A DNA stretch of 28,604 bases from a virus, in the IMG/VR virus record IMGVR_UViG_3300031758_000430, positions 1 to 28,604 of that record; one strand, given 5' to 3'. Each line of letters starts with the position of its first letter. Within the stretch, counting starts at the first letter, position 1. The notes under the pieces are model-generated. The model was not told where the DNA came from and made no database searches. It saw only the letters and a list, made by a program, of their open reading frames with translations. This document shows positions 14,921 to 22,309 of this stretch, piece after piece. Made by a program: the position numbers and the translations under genes.

Positions 14921-16702
14921 TCAACCTTCACATGCTAAACAAGTTTCACCATCAGCCACAGTTTTCAAATCAATTTCATCTTCAATCTTCTGACGCTTGA
15001 TTTGAGCACCAACCTTATCTGCTTTTCTTACCTTCTCTGAACGGAGATAGTATAAGCTTTTCAATCCACTCTTCCAAGCAAGGAAGTGGATGGCATGCAA
15101 ATATTTAATGGATACATTAGCAGGGAAGAACAGGTTAATGCTCTGGCCTTGGTCAATGTATTGTTGACGATCTGCTGCAAGCTCAACCAACCAACGCTGA
15201 TCAATTTCCATAGCAGTTTTAAACACTTCCTTCACTTGTTCAGGAACATCTAGATGCTGTATAGATCCTTCATTGCTAATGATGGATGCCCACACATCGT
15301 CATTGTCCATATCCAGTGCAGCAAGTTCTGTCTTTAAGAACCTATTCTTATATACGAATGCTCCACTAAGTGTGTCCTGCCTAAAAACATTCGCTCTGTA
15401 CGGCTCGACTGAAGGGCTAGTATTCCCCATAATAAGACTGCTACTGGCATTAGGAGCAATAGCAGTGTGATGACTAAACCTTCTACTAATATTACCAAGG
15501 CCAGCATCGATACAACTACCACGCTGCTGCTCCAAGACAGCATCAGCCCGTAGACACGAAGCATGTATATGTTTAAATATTTCATTGTTATAACTCTTAG
15601 CCATCACACCATCGATGGCTACACCTTTCTTCTGTAAAAAAGCATGGAAGCCTAGAGCACCCACACCAATACTACGCTCCATCATTGCACTAAGCTTAGC
15701 TCTGGCAATTGTTGATGGTGCTTTGTCAATGAAGTATTGCAAGACATTGTCTAGCATTTCCATAACATCTAGAATAAATTGTTTGTCGTTCTTCCACTCA
15801 TCATAGTATTCTAAGTTGAGAGAAGACAAGCAACAAACTGCTGTTCGTTTCTCGTTAGTTGGTAAAAAGATTTCTGTACACAGATTGCTGCCATTAATCT
15901 TCAAGCCTTTGTCGCTCAACCATTTAGGCATAGCCTTGTTAGCTGTGTCAATAAATACTAAGTATGGCTCACCTGTTTGCATACGCAGGTCTAATATTTT
16001 CTGCCACAGATATTTAGCAGACACTGTCTCAACCACCAAACCAGTGGCAGGATTCTTCAATTGAAAGCTGTCATCAAAGTCTGGGTCTTTCATAGACTTC
16101 TCAATGATGGTCATGAATTCATCAGTGATGTTGATGCCATGATGTAGATTTAGTGTGCGTACATTCTGATCACCAGTAGGCTTACGCATCTCCAAAAACT
16201 GGATGATGTCAGGGTGATGGATGTCTAGATAGGCAGCATAGCTGCCCCGTCTTGTACGTCCTTGACGGTAGGCCAATGAGCTAGCATCGTAGATCTTAAG
16301 GTGGGGCATAACACCAGTAGACTTATCATCACTATTGCGGATACCCACATGCACACCGACACCACCACCATACATGGATAGCCAGTTAGTTTCTGATAGG
16401 TTGTCAACCAAGCCTTCTGCACTGTCATCCATGTAGTTAAGGAAGCAGCTGATAGGAAGGCCACGTTTAGAGCGACCAAACGATAGGATGGGAGTAGAGT
16501 AGCTGAGCCAATGCTTGCTGCTGTAGTCATACAGCCTTTGAGCGTGTTCTTGATTTGAAGCAAACGATTCTGAAACATATGCAAATCTCTCTTGAGGACT
16601 AGCCTCTTCCTCTTTCATGTAACTTTCTCTCAATCTCTGAATGCCTAGTTCATCGAACAATGCATCACGAGACAGGTCAATGTTGACCTTAAACTTTGCC
16701 AT
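14921..16702 (-). CDS. nrdA: Class I ribonucleotide reductase alpha (catalytic) subunit, 593 aa
   Basis: Reduces ribonucleoside diphosphates. The active site shows Cys86 (LPISCFLN), Asn273-Cys275-Glu277 (NLCTEIF), the redox partner Cys290 (AVCCLSSLNL), the radical-path Tyr pair (LKSLYYLRS), and the C-terminal relay Cys588/Cys591 (TCLACEG). At 593 residues it is far shorter than E. coli NrdA (about 760). The N-terminus enters the core almost at once, so the ATP-cone that switches activity off with dATP appears absent, a frequent phage trait. An AGGAG site precedes ATG 16702. A strong terminator lies just upstream, so this gene may head its own transcript. Confidence 0.95.
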   Translation of the reverse strand: MAKFKVNIDLSRDALFDELGIQRLRESYMKEEEASPQERFAYVSESFASNQEHAQRLYDYSSKHWLSYSTPILSFGRSKRGLPISCFLNYMDDSAEGLVDNLSETNWLSMYGGGVGVHVGIRNSDDKSTGVMPHLKIYDASSLAYRQGRTRRGSYAAYLDIHHPDIIQFLEMRKPTGDQNVRTLNLHHGINITDEFMTIIEKSMKDPDFDDSFQLKNPATGLVVETVSAKYLWQKILDLRMQTGEPYLVFIDTANKAMPKWLSDKGLKINGSNLCTEIFLPTNEKRTAVCCLSSLNLEYYDEWKNDKQFILDVMEMLDNVLQYFIDKAPSTIARAKLSAMMERSIGVGALGFHAFLQKKGVAIDGVMAKSYNNEIFKHIHASCLRADAVLEQQRGSCIDAGLGNISRRFSHHTAIAPNASSSLIMGNTSPSVEPYRANVFRQDTLSGAFVYKNRFLKTELAALDMDNDDVWASIISNEGSIQHLDVPEQVKEVFKTAMEIDQRWLVELAADRQQYIDQGQSINLFFPANVSIKYLHAIHFLAWKSGLKSLYYLRSEKVRKADKVGAQIKRQKIEDEIDLKTVADGETCLACEG

Positions 16703-16721
16703 ATAAATACTCCTGTTATGG

Positions 16722-16747
16722 TGGGAAAAAAGGGAGCCGAAGCTCCC
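16722..16747 (-). terminator. Rho-independent terminator with UUCG loop after thyX
   Basis: On the - strand GGGAGC-TTCG-GCTCCC (stem 16747-16742 and 16737-16732) is followed at once by TTTTTT. It is a perfect six-pair GC-rich stem closed by the very stable UUCG tetraloop, with a U-run. It stands between thyX and the RNR genes, so transcripts from the right should end or be attenuated here. Confidence 0.85.
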
Positions 16748-16756
16748 GTGAAAAGA

Positions 16757-16772
16757 AAGGTAGTTATACCTT
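16757..16772 (-). other. Second small hairpin upstream of the terminator
   Basis: AAGGTA-TAAC-TACCTT (- strand) is a perfect six-pair stem with a four-base loop, then TCTTTTC. It is weaker than the terminator ten bases further on. The two may act in tandem or the hairpin may protect the thyX transcript end. Confidence 0.4.
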
Positions 16773-16793
16773 AGATGGCTACTGCTTGCTCTA

Positions 16794-17405
16794 CTAAAAC
16801 AAGGATGGAACTAAGTTAGTTAGTACTACTTTACATTGGTCTGCTATTTCACGATGTTCTTTCTGTGTTGCTTTGTCACAACGAATGTCAACATAGTGCA
16901 GCCAGCTTCTCAATGTACCGTTCATGTACATTCTACTGGTTGTCATGCCTTCAGGCAACACTTTCCTAGCCACTTCCTTGGCTATGCCCATGCCCAATGC
17001 AGCCTCATAGGACCGCTTAGCAGCGATTAAAACGTCTGTCTGTAGCTCTTCCCATACCTTGATGAGTTCACGGTCTTCTACAGGGATTGAGTTCTGTCTA
17101 TTCTTATTGTCTTGTAGCCTTACCTCACTGGTTTCATAGCGTGAGGAAATGGCATACCGCTGTGAGAATTCTTGGAAGCTGAAGCTTCTGTGTCGTAGGA
17201 TTTGACGGGCAATGTCACGGGTGGTTTCAATTTCCATACAGACATTGACCATTTCAAATGGACTCCAATGTTTGTTGTCCATCAAATACTTCAACAGCTT
17301 AGGAGCTGTCTCAGGGTTGTTCTGATTCTCTGGGTTGCTCACCCTCGCCATGTACGCTATCAGATGTTCCGCATTCGGGGTTGCCCAGACTAGTGTCACC
17401 GACAT
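16794..17405 (-). CDS. thyX: Flavin-dependent thymidylate synthase ThyX, 203 aa
   Basis: Makes dTMP from dUMP with FAD, methylenetetrahydrofolate and NADPH. The signature RHRSFSFQEFSQRY (residues 71-84) matches the ThyX motif RHRxxSxxxxSxRY. The C-terminal part also fits the family (LPEGMTTSRMYMNGTLRSWLHYVDIR, dUMP-binding Arg and Ser). The start at 17405 is chosen for its strong AAGGAG site seven bases ahead; an in-frame ATG at 17429 has none. The gene start lies 95 bases inside the upstream gene in another frame. A UUCG terminator follows. Together with RNR it supplies deoxynucleotides. Confidence 0.95.
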   Translation of the reverse strand: MSVTLVWATPNAEHLIAYMARVSNPENQNNPETAPKLLKYLMDNKHWSPFEMVNVCMEIETTRDIARQILRHRSFSFQEFSQRYAISSRYETSEVRLQDNKNRQNSIPVEDRELIKVWEELQTDVLIAAKRSYEAALGMGIAKEVARKVLPEGMTTSRMYMNGTLRSWLHYVDIRCDKATQKEHREIADQCKVVLTNLVPSLF

Positions 17406-17544
17406 ATTTAGCTCCTTCATTAATGCCATTCTTGATGGCTGTAATTATACCTAAGTTAAGCAAGAGGTTACGCTCTTCCCATGTTAAATCAAATTGGTAG
17501 GTAGCACTACCATCGTCATGTTCATCTAACAGTTCTACATTCAT
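17311..17544 (-). CDS. Hypothetical protein overlapping thyX, 77 aa
   Basis: The first ~48 residues look like a compact conserved domain (MNVELLDEHDDGSATYQF, then WEERNLLLNLGIITAIKNG). The last ~29 residues, which lie over thyX, are low-complexity and polar (GEGEQPRESEQP). The useful protein probably ends near the thyX start, and the tail may exist only because thyX has no stop in this frame. Its own stop is therefore poorly constrained. The start is ATGA-coupled to the HNH gene. Function unknown. Confidence 0.65.
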   Translation of the reverse strand: MNVELLDEHDDGSATYQFDLTWEERNLLLNLGIITAIKNGINEGAKYVGDTSLGNPECGTSDSVHGEGEQPRESEQP

Positions 17545-17924
17545 TTCTTTTTCCTTTCTGCTTTCTCTTCATCTGTCTTCACCTTGTGGCAAGGCTTACA
17601 CAACACTTGTAGATTTTCTATCTCACAAAAGATACGATCAATGAACAAGTCCCAACTAACAAAGCCTTCTGTTGGTGATACTACTGGGAGTATATGATCT
17701 ACCTGTACATCAGCAGCAACAAAATGCTTCTTACATTTGGCACATTTGTAATGCATCGCTAGCTTACCCGTCTTTTTGTTAGTCTTCCTTCCTACAAAAG
17801 CTTCTTTGAGTGCTTTATATTTAGGAGGCCAACGCCTAGAGGCTGCTCTCAATGCAGAGGTGACAAAGCTTCTGAACCTAGAGTCAGTCCACTCACCACC
17901 ATTTCTTTTTTTGTTATCTGCCAA
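17541..17924 (-). CDS. HNH endonuclease, 127 aa
   Basis: The ββα-metal core is visible: VQVDHILPVV (Asp76, His77 as general base), ENLQVLC (Asn104) and CKPCHKVKTDEE (His113). Two zinc-binding Cys pairs, CAKC (61/64) and CKPC (109/112), frame it. The N-terminal ~50 residues are basic and may bind DNA. Size fits a free-standing phage HNH enzyme. It could be a homing endonuclease, a packaging-associated nuclease or a host-DNA degrading enzyme; no intron or intein is seen next to it. It overlaps the upstream gene by 11 bases and is ATGA-coupled downstream. Confidence 0.85.
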   Translation of the reverse strand: MADNKKRNGGEWTDSRFRSFVTSALRAASRRWPPKYKALKEAFVGRKTNKKTGKLAMHYKCAKCKKHFVAADVQVDHILPVVSPTEGFVSWDLFIDRIFCEIENLQVLCKPCHKVKTDEEKAERKKK

Positions 17925-18114
17925 CTGGAGTATCTACTAAATGCGACATGTCAGCAGCATCGTAATGCACAAATAAATCTCTAGCTATTGCCAGTGCTTC
18001 GTCAACATCCAGAGCAACAAACTCAGAAAGATATTTATCGTATTCGGACTCAGCCACATGCTCAACAACAAAGCCATTGCTAGCCTCCCTGATAGTTACA
18101 GAATTAACTTTCAT
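17914..18114 (-). CDS. Hypothetical acidic protein, 66 aa
   Basis: A short acidic protein with an N-terminal β-hairpin (MKVNSVTIREASNGFVVEHV) and a helical acidic second half (DVDEALAIARDLFVHYD). No family recognised. The start is ATGA-coupled to the gene at 18111-18287, and the end overlaps the HNH gene by 11 bases. Confidence 0.65.
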   Translation of the reverse strand: MKVNSVTIREASNGFVVEHVAESEYDKYLSEFVALDVDEALAIARDLFVHYDAADMSHLVDTPVGR

Positions 18115-18287
18115 TCTAGTCCTTCAACATCAACATGACGAAACACAATTTCATGTGAGTCCATGCGTTCTAATGAGGCAGTGAGGTTCTCAATAATCAC
18201 CTCGCTCAACACTTCTTCATTCAGATAGACATTAGGCAGGTCTTCTGGTTTAAAGAATACTTTTAAACTAATGTCTACTGTGATCAT
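18111..18287 (-). CDS. Hypothetical protein, 58 aa
   Basis: A complete 58-codon frame that fills an otherwise empty slot. Its start overlaps the stop of the DUF6378-like gene (18284-18287) and its stop overlaps the start of the next gene, both as ATGA. The sequence (MITVDISLKVFFKPEDLPN, then YLNEEVLSEVIIENLTASL) has alternating β and α character and an acidic end. The perfect fit into the coupled chain is the main support. Confidence 0.7.
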   Translation of the reverse strand: MITVDISLKVFFKPEDLPNVYLNEEVLSEVIIENLTASLERMDSHEIVFRHVDVEGLE

Positions 18288-18547
18288 AGCTTTTCAATTC
18301 TTTCTTCAACTAGTCTAGCATATCCAATGATGTCATGCCATGAGTCATGATACCAAGGATCACCATTAACAATGCGAGACATTTTGTTACAGATGAGATC
18401 AAGGCTTTCCTTCATATCATCATCCATCTCTTTCCATACATCACCAGATCTTAAAACATCTTTCAATGCTTGAGAAACTCTAGAGACATCTTCTTTATAG
18501 TTACCATATCTAGTGGCTCTTGTTGCCAGTGTATCATCTACATTCAT
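18284..18547 (-). CDS. DUF6378-like phage protein, 87 aa
   Basis: All-helical, with a pattern typical of this small phage family: DDTLATRATRYGNYKEDV at the start, then a middle MKESLDLICNKMSRIVNGDP and the end YHDSWHDIIGYARLVEERI. The conserved Arg-x-x-x-Tyr-Gly, His-Asp-x-Trp-x-Asp and Gly-Tyr motifs recall helical nucleotide-hydrolase-like folds (MazG/dUTPase style), but no reaction is known to me. It lies with nucleotide and replication genes, which is consistent with that idea. Coupled by ATGA at both ends. Confidence 0.75.
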   Translation of the reverse strand: MNVDDTLATRATRYGNYKEDVSRVSQALKDVLRSGDVWKEMDDDMKESLDLICNKMSRIVNGDPWYHDSWHDIIGYARLVEERIEKL

Positions 18548-18882
18548 TGCATACCTCCAACTGTTTTTGTATCAATAGAGAAACTACCATCACCAAAGCT
18601 ATCATGATCTGGGTTGTAAGCAAAGTCGCCTACATCAGCAAAGCATTTACCACAATACTCAACAAGCTTATCAGCCAGTGCAGCGTCTTGTTCCATGTGT
18701 GGAATCACTGATGCCAATATCATAGCCATGCCAATTAAGTTGTCTGCATCATCACGGCTAATAGTTAGAGGACCAAAGCCACTAACTAGCACCTGAAAGC
18801 TGTTTGTATATTTACCATCTTCAATGGTGGGGCGAAGGATGAGAGCAATGTCGTTTGGTTTTACACTTGTGGGGGAGTCCAT
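18544..18882 (-). CDS. Hypothetical protein, 112 aa
   Basis: β-rich N-terminus (DIALILRPTIEDGKYTNSFQ), a central helix (DDADNLIGMAMILASVIPHM) and a C-terminal part with two cysteines (EYCGKCFADVGDF). The long amphipathic helix with Met/Ala/Ile does not look transmembrane. No family recognised. AAGGACAGAT lies ahead of ATG 18882. It overlaps the exonuclease gene by 22 bases and couples by ATGA to the DUF6378-like gene. Confidence 0.7.
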   Translation of the reverse strand: MDSPTSVKPNDIALILRPTIEDGKYTNSFQVLVSGFGPLTISRDDADNLIGMAMILASVIPHMEQDAALADKLVEYCGKCFADVGDFAYNPDHDSFGDGSFSIDTKTVGGMQ

Positions 18883-19562
18883 ATCTGTCCTTCATATCTT
18901 CGTAGAAAAAGAAGCTGAGCATTCTCTAACACTCTCTCAGCATCACCTTCATAAGCTTCCAACACTTTGTTGTATAGCTCAAGTTCATCTGTTGTGTCCC
19001 CAATTATTTTGGCTGCTTTCACTGGACCAACACGGAACAATCCTTTGATGTTATCAGCAGCATCACCTGTCAGCATCTGTGTATACAGCTTAACCAAGCC
19101 TTGCTCTGGTGTGATGTAATAACCACTATGCTTTACAAAGTTGTAATGCCATCCGCATATCTGATCTAAGTCTTTGTCTAAAGACACGATGACACAATCG
19201 TCACCAAGTCTTGTTGCTTCAATAGCGATGGTGTCATCAGCCTCCTCACCTTCAGAGATGGTGGCTCCCCACTCCTTAACCAAATAGTTTCTAAGGAAAG
19301 CTAGATGCTTTGGCTTAGGCTTGTCTACTCTGTTTCCTTTATAGGGAACCGTTGTAGCTATCTGATACCTGAAGTTGTTCTTACCTGTTAAGAACATGTG
19401 CCAATCATCTACAAAGCAATCAGGGTAGATGCTATCAACACCACACATGAGGACATCACCAATTAAACGATCCAGTGTTCGCTGTGCCGTTGCTTCGTCT
19501 TCGTCCTCACATGCGGATGCTGCACGATAGGCGAATATATCGCTATCGAATAGTGCTTTCAT
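18861..19562 (-). CDS. 5'-3' exonuclease (FEN/T7 gp6-like), 233 aa
   Basis: A flap/5' nuclease that removes RNA primers and degrades duplex ends. Visible elements: N-terminal metal site LFDSDIFAYRAA, the SEGEEADDTIAIEA acidic cluster, the VSLDKDLDQI strand, and the helix-three-turn-helix MLTGDAADNIKGLFRVGPVKAAKII. The length is like stand-alone phage 5' nucleases. Neighbouring polymerase, SSB and primase-helicase support a replication role. The start is TAATG-coupled to the small gene before it. Confidence 0.92.
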   Translation of the reverse strand: MKALFDSDIFAYRAASACEDEDEATAQRTLDRLIGDVLMCGVDSIYPDCFVDDWHMFLTGKNNFRYQIATTVPYKGNRVDKPKPKHLAFLRNYLVKEWGATISEGEEADDTIAIEATRLGDDCVIVSLDKDLDQICGWHYNFVKHSGYYITPEQGLVKLYTQMLTGDAADNIKGLFRVGPVKAAKIIGDTTDELELYNKVLEAYEGDAERVLENAQLLFLRRYEGQIWTPPQV

Positions 19563-19744
19563 TAAGCAGCTTCTGTTACTTCTGTTACTTCAGCAGTCTT
19601 TGCTGCCTCAGCCGCTTGAAGTTGTTCAGTGCCTTGCTGTCGGATAGCGGCAATGGTGTCTGTAACAGCTTCAAAAGGAAGCTTAGCAAGTGCTGCCAGT
19701 ACCAAGTTCAATTGGTCCAGAGTTAGTGTAATGTTCAAGTTCAT
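19562..19744 (-). CDS. Small helical protein between SSB and exonuclease, 60 aa
   Basis: Residues 1-30 form an amphipathic Leu-rich helix (LTLDQLNLVLAALAKLPFEA). The tail is Ala/Glu/Thr-rich with a TEVTEVTEA repeat. Function unknown; placement between SSB and exonuclease suggests a replication accessory. The start is ATGA-coupled to SSB and the end TAATG-coupled to the exonuclease. Confidence 0.7.
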   Translation of the reverse strand: MNLNITLTLDQLNLVLAALAKLPFEAVTDTIAAIRQQGTEQLQAAEAAKTAEVTEVTEAA

Positions 19745-20160
19745 AATACGTCCTCATCATCTGCATTAATACCGCTAGCAGCAGCATACTCAACCAAGTC
19801 TGTAATGACCAGCTTCTTCAATGAAGGGCTAACACCCTTCTTGTTCTTGTATGTCCAAGAATAGCTAGACACTAAAGCCTTAGCCTTACTACCGTTGCCA
19901 ATGGCTTCAGTAATTTCATCATTGTCTGTGTCAAAGACACGGATAGGCTTCTCTGATTTGCAAGTGATGTACTTGCCCATGTCAGCCTTCTTGTCTTCAC
20001 CAGTTTGAACACTGATGCCCATGTCTTCCAATGCTTCAACAGCAGCGTCAGACAGGTTACACAGGTTAAGCTGAAACTTACCAGACATGTCATTCACCTT
20101 ATTGTGTTGACACCAGAACACATCAGCTTTAATCTTGATGGCTTTCTTTTCTTCACTCAT
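19741..20160 (-). CDS. T7 gp2.5-like single-stranded DNA-binding protein, 139 aa
   Basis: Start at 20160 (MSEEKKAIKIKADVFWC), supported by GGAG six bases upstream; the longer frame from 20214 lacks such a site. The sequence is β-rich with Lys and aromatic residues on strands (SYSWTYKNKKGVSPSLKKLVI) as in OB folds. It ends in an acidic tail (INADDEDVL) whose last residue is hydrophobic. In T7 the acidic tail of gp2.5 contacts polymerase and helicase; here those genes are direct neighbours. Size is somewhat smaller than T7 gp2.5 (232 aa). Confidence 0.75.
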   Translation of the reverse strand: MSEEKKAIKIKADVFWCQHNKVNDMSGKFQLNLCNLSDAAVEALEDMGISVQTGEDKKADMGKYITCKSEKPIRVFDTDNDEITEAIGNGSKAKALVSSYSWTYKNKKGVSPSLKKLVITDLVEYAAASGINADDEDVL

Positions 20161-20181
20161 AATATTCTCCAATATGAAAAC

Positions 20182-20198
20182 GGTCTGAACGGCAGACC
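20182..20198 (-). other. Hairpin between DNA polymerase and SSB genes
   Basis: GGTCTG-CCGTT-CAGACC on the - strand forms a six-pair stem with a five-base loop in the 50-base gap after the polymerase stop, followed by GTTTTCAT. It may be an attenuator, an RNA processing site or a stabiliser that lets SSB be made at a different level from polymerase. Confidence 0.45.
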
Positions 20199-20210
20199 AA
20201 CAACCGCCTA

Positions 20211-21926
20211 TCAATGCGTCTGTTTCCAGTTGTCACCAACCTTACCCTCTGCATTAACAGGACATCTAAACTTGAGAGCTTCACCTGCTTTGGTTGCTGC
20301 TTGCTCAATGAGCCTAGCTGCTTCCTCTGCCTGATCTTCTCTCACTTCCCATTGTGTTTCGTCATGAACAAACGCTAATAGTTTAGCATCTATCTCCTTC
20401 TCTTGCAACAGCTTTGTTGATTCAATAAGCCATTGTTTTGCAATGATAGCACCTGCACTTTGTAGCAATGTATTCAATGCAGCATGCTCAGATCTAACCC
20501 ACACCCTGCGTCCATCCAGTGCAGGGAGATGACCCTTAGCCATCAGCCTAGATATCTTCTTCTTCAGGGCAGACAGGCCGGGCGTATTGTTAATAAAACT
20601 ATCAATTAGTTTCTTGCCTTTGCTGCTGTTACCACCAACAATCGATCCTGCCTTGGCAGCTCCTGCCCCATACAACACCCCATATGTCAGGGTTTTTGTG
20701 GTATTCCTAGCCTTCTTGTGCTCTGGATTGTTATCGTCCTTGGTAGTACCCTTCTCCACCAAGCCAAAGCTCTGTGCATTAAACCAGTGGATGTCACCTT
20801 TAAGCAACTCATCCATCCATTCTTGATCATTCAGGTAGTGGCCTAAGCAACGCAGCTCAATGCCTGATAGGTCAACACCTACCTGCTTGTATCCCTTAGG
20901 CACACGCCACATTTCTCTACACTCAGCACCAAAGGGACTACCCACCGCAGGAACCTGTGCCATGTTAGGACTACTGTGTGTGGCTCTGCCAGTGACAGCT
21001 CCATTGGTAGTAACCCTACCATGCACTCGTCCATCATCACCAACTAGCTCAAGCCAACTACTTATCTGTGCCACTCTTTTCTGTATCATTAAATACTCTG
21101 CCACCAGCTTAGCCTCTGGTAAGTCAATCTTCTCAAGCACAGCTTCATCAACAATGACATTACCCTTGTCTGTCTTCTTTGTAAAGACAACACCAAGCCC
21201 TGCCAATCGCTCAGCAATTTGCTGCCTACTTCCGGGATTAAAAATGGTAATCTTATCCTTGAGCTGCTTGCCTGTCTTCTCAGAGAAGCGTTGCTCTACG
21301 ATGGGAGGAAACACCTGCTGCATGCTCTCTTCAATGTCAGACATGCGTCCACTAAGTGTTGCACTAAGTACCATAGCTTTCTCCATGTCTAGCATGAAGC
21401 CGTTGTCTTCCATGCCACGACAGATGATGGCAACCTCATGCTCAAGCTGAATGCTTTGTAGGGAAAACCCTTCCTTCACCATTGTTGTTGTCAGAAAAAC
21501 ATACAGTTTTTCTAAAAGTTGAACATCCTGTTCACAGTAGGTAGCCATCTCTTGTGTCCATCCACCATCGAAGTCAGTGAATCCAATCTTGTAGCTGCCT
21601 AAGCGATAGCCCCATGCCTCTAGGCTGTGTGGACTAGGGGCTTTGCCCTGCTCAGGAATAACAATGTCAATGTCGGGCTTGTACAGGCGTGACATCACCA
21701 ATGTATCCACCAACATGTTGTCTGGAATGACAACACCCCATACCTTCTTCAGCACTGGAGCATCAAAGCCAATGATGTTATGGCCTACCACTTGCTCACC
21801 ATCTAAGTATTGTTGCAAGCTGTCGGCTTCCCGCCAGTGCCTCACCTCACCAGTGGTGTTGTGCTTAGTAACACACAACCAAATGGTGTCATGTTTCAGG
21901 TTTGTCTCTATGTCTAAGAAGATCAT
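20211..21926 (-). CDS. Family A DNA polymerase with 3'-5' exonuclease, 571 aa
   Basis: Replicates the phage genome. Exonuclease motifs: FLDIETN, VVGHNIIGFDAPVL and YCEQDVQLLEKLY. Polymerase motifs: A VGVDLSGIELRCLGHY, B RNTTKTLTYGVLYGAG, C AFVHDETQWEV. The Tyr in motif B (LTYGVLYG) is the position tied to dideoxynucleotide acceptance in T7 Pol. At 571 residues it is shorter than T7 Pol (704); an extended thumb/thioredoxin-binding loop is not obvious. Start 21926 is chosen for its AAGGA sites; ATG 21944 lacks one. It overlaps the upstream small gene by 38 bases. Confidence 0.95.
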   Translation of the reverse strand: MIFLDIETNLKHDTIWLCVTKHNTTGEVRHWREADSLQQYLDGEQVVGHNIIGFDAPVLKKVWGVVIPDNMLVDTLVMSRLYKPDIDIVIPEQGKAPSPHSLEAWGYRLGSYKIGFTDFDGGWTQEMATYCEQDVQLLEKLYVFLTTTMVKEGFSLQSIQLEHEVAIICRGMEDNGFMLDMEKAMVLSATLSGRMSDIEESMQQVFPPIVEQRFSEKTGKQLKDKITIFNPGSRQQIAERLAGLGVVFTKKTDKGNVIVDEAVLEKIDLPEAKLVAEYLMIQKRVAQISSWLELVGDDGRVHGRVTTNGAVTGRATHSSPNMAQVPAVGSPFGAECREMWRVPKGYKQVGVDLSGIELRCLGHYLNDQEWMDELLKGDIHWFNAQSFGLVEKGTTKDDNNPEHKKARNTTKTLTYGVLYGAGAAKAGSIVGGNSSKGKKLIDSFINNTPGLSALKKKISRLMAKGHLPALDGRRVWVRSEHAALNTLLQSAGAIIAKQWLIESTKLLQEKEIDAKLLAFVHDETQWEVREDQAEEAARLIEQAATKAGEALKFRCPVNAEGKVGDNWKQTH

Positions 21927-22086
21927 CGTCCTTGTCCTTATCATTTTGTCGGAGGTTATTAATATCTTCCGACTGTTTGTAATCTTCTATTGAGTCTTTA
22001 CCAAAGATGGCATTCCATCTAGTAGCCCATTCCTCATCAGCTATTGATCTGGGACGCTGAGTGTGTCCCTTTCCTCCGTCACTCAT
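21889..22086 (-). CDS. Small GKG-motif phage protein, 65 aa
   Basis: The N-terminus MSDGGKGHTQRPRSIADEEW, followed by ATRWNAIFGK, is a short pattern I associate with tiny conserved phage proteins: Gly-Lys-Gly start, Arg-Pro, then an acidic helix with Trp and IFGK. The second half is disordered and highly charged (NDKDKDDDLLRHRDKPET). Start 22086 is preferred over the in-frame 22104 because it overlaps the previous stop by only eight bases. No function known. The tail lies over the start of the polymerase gene. Confidence 0.65.
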   Translation of the reverse strand: MSDGGKGHTQRPRSIADEEWATRWNAIFGKDSIEDYKQSEDINNLRQNDKDKDDDLLRHRDKPET

Positions 22087-22309
22087 CGTTATATTCCCAC
22101 ACAATAATTGGTGTGTCCTTTCCTATGTAAGCATTCTCAATATTAAACTCAATGTATTCAAGTGCTTCCTCTTCAGTCATACCATCCCTGACGATGAGTT
22201 GTTGCACCATTACAAAGATGTCATACACCAACACTTCAACACGCTCATTACCATTCCATACAGAAGCTGTGCCTATGATGGCAATATCAAATCCATCCCA
22301 CTTCTTCAT
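22079..22309 (-). CDS. Hypothetical protein, 76 aa
   Basis: Compact mixed α/β protein: β-hairpin FDIAIIGTASVWNGNERVEV, helix YDIFVMVQQLIVRDGMTEEE, then EALEYIEFNIENAYIG and a terminal strand PIIVWEY. No catalytic motif. ATGA-coupled to the primase-helicase gene. Placement between helicase and polymerase suggests an accessory role, otherwise unknown. Confidence 0.7.
   Translation of the reverse strand: MKKWDGFDIAIIGTASVWNGNERVEVLVYDIFVMVQQLIVRDGMTEEEALEYIEFNIENAYIGKDTPIIVWEYNDE

Noticed and set aside
17541-17924. HNH gene as part of an intron or intein
   Set aside because: Flanking genes (thyX, polymerase, RNR) are uninterrupted and no splice-like junction is seen; it appears free-standing.
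20860-21450. 196-codon + frame opposite the DNA polymerase
   Set aside because: Antisense to conserved polymerase motifs; Ser/Thr/Cys-rich composition of a mirror frame and no coupling or ribosome site.
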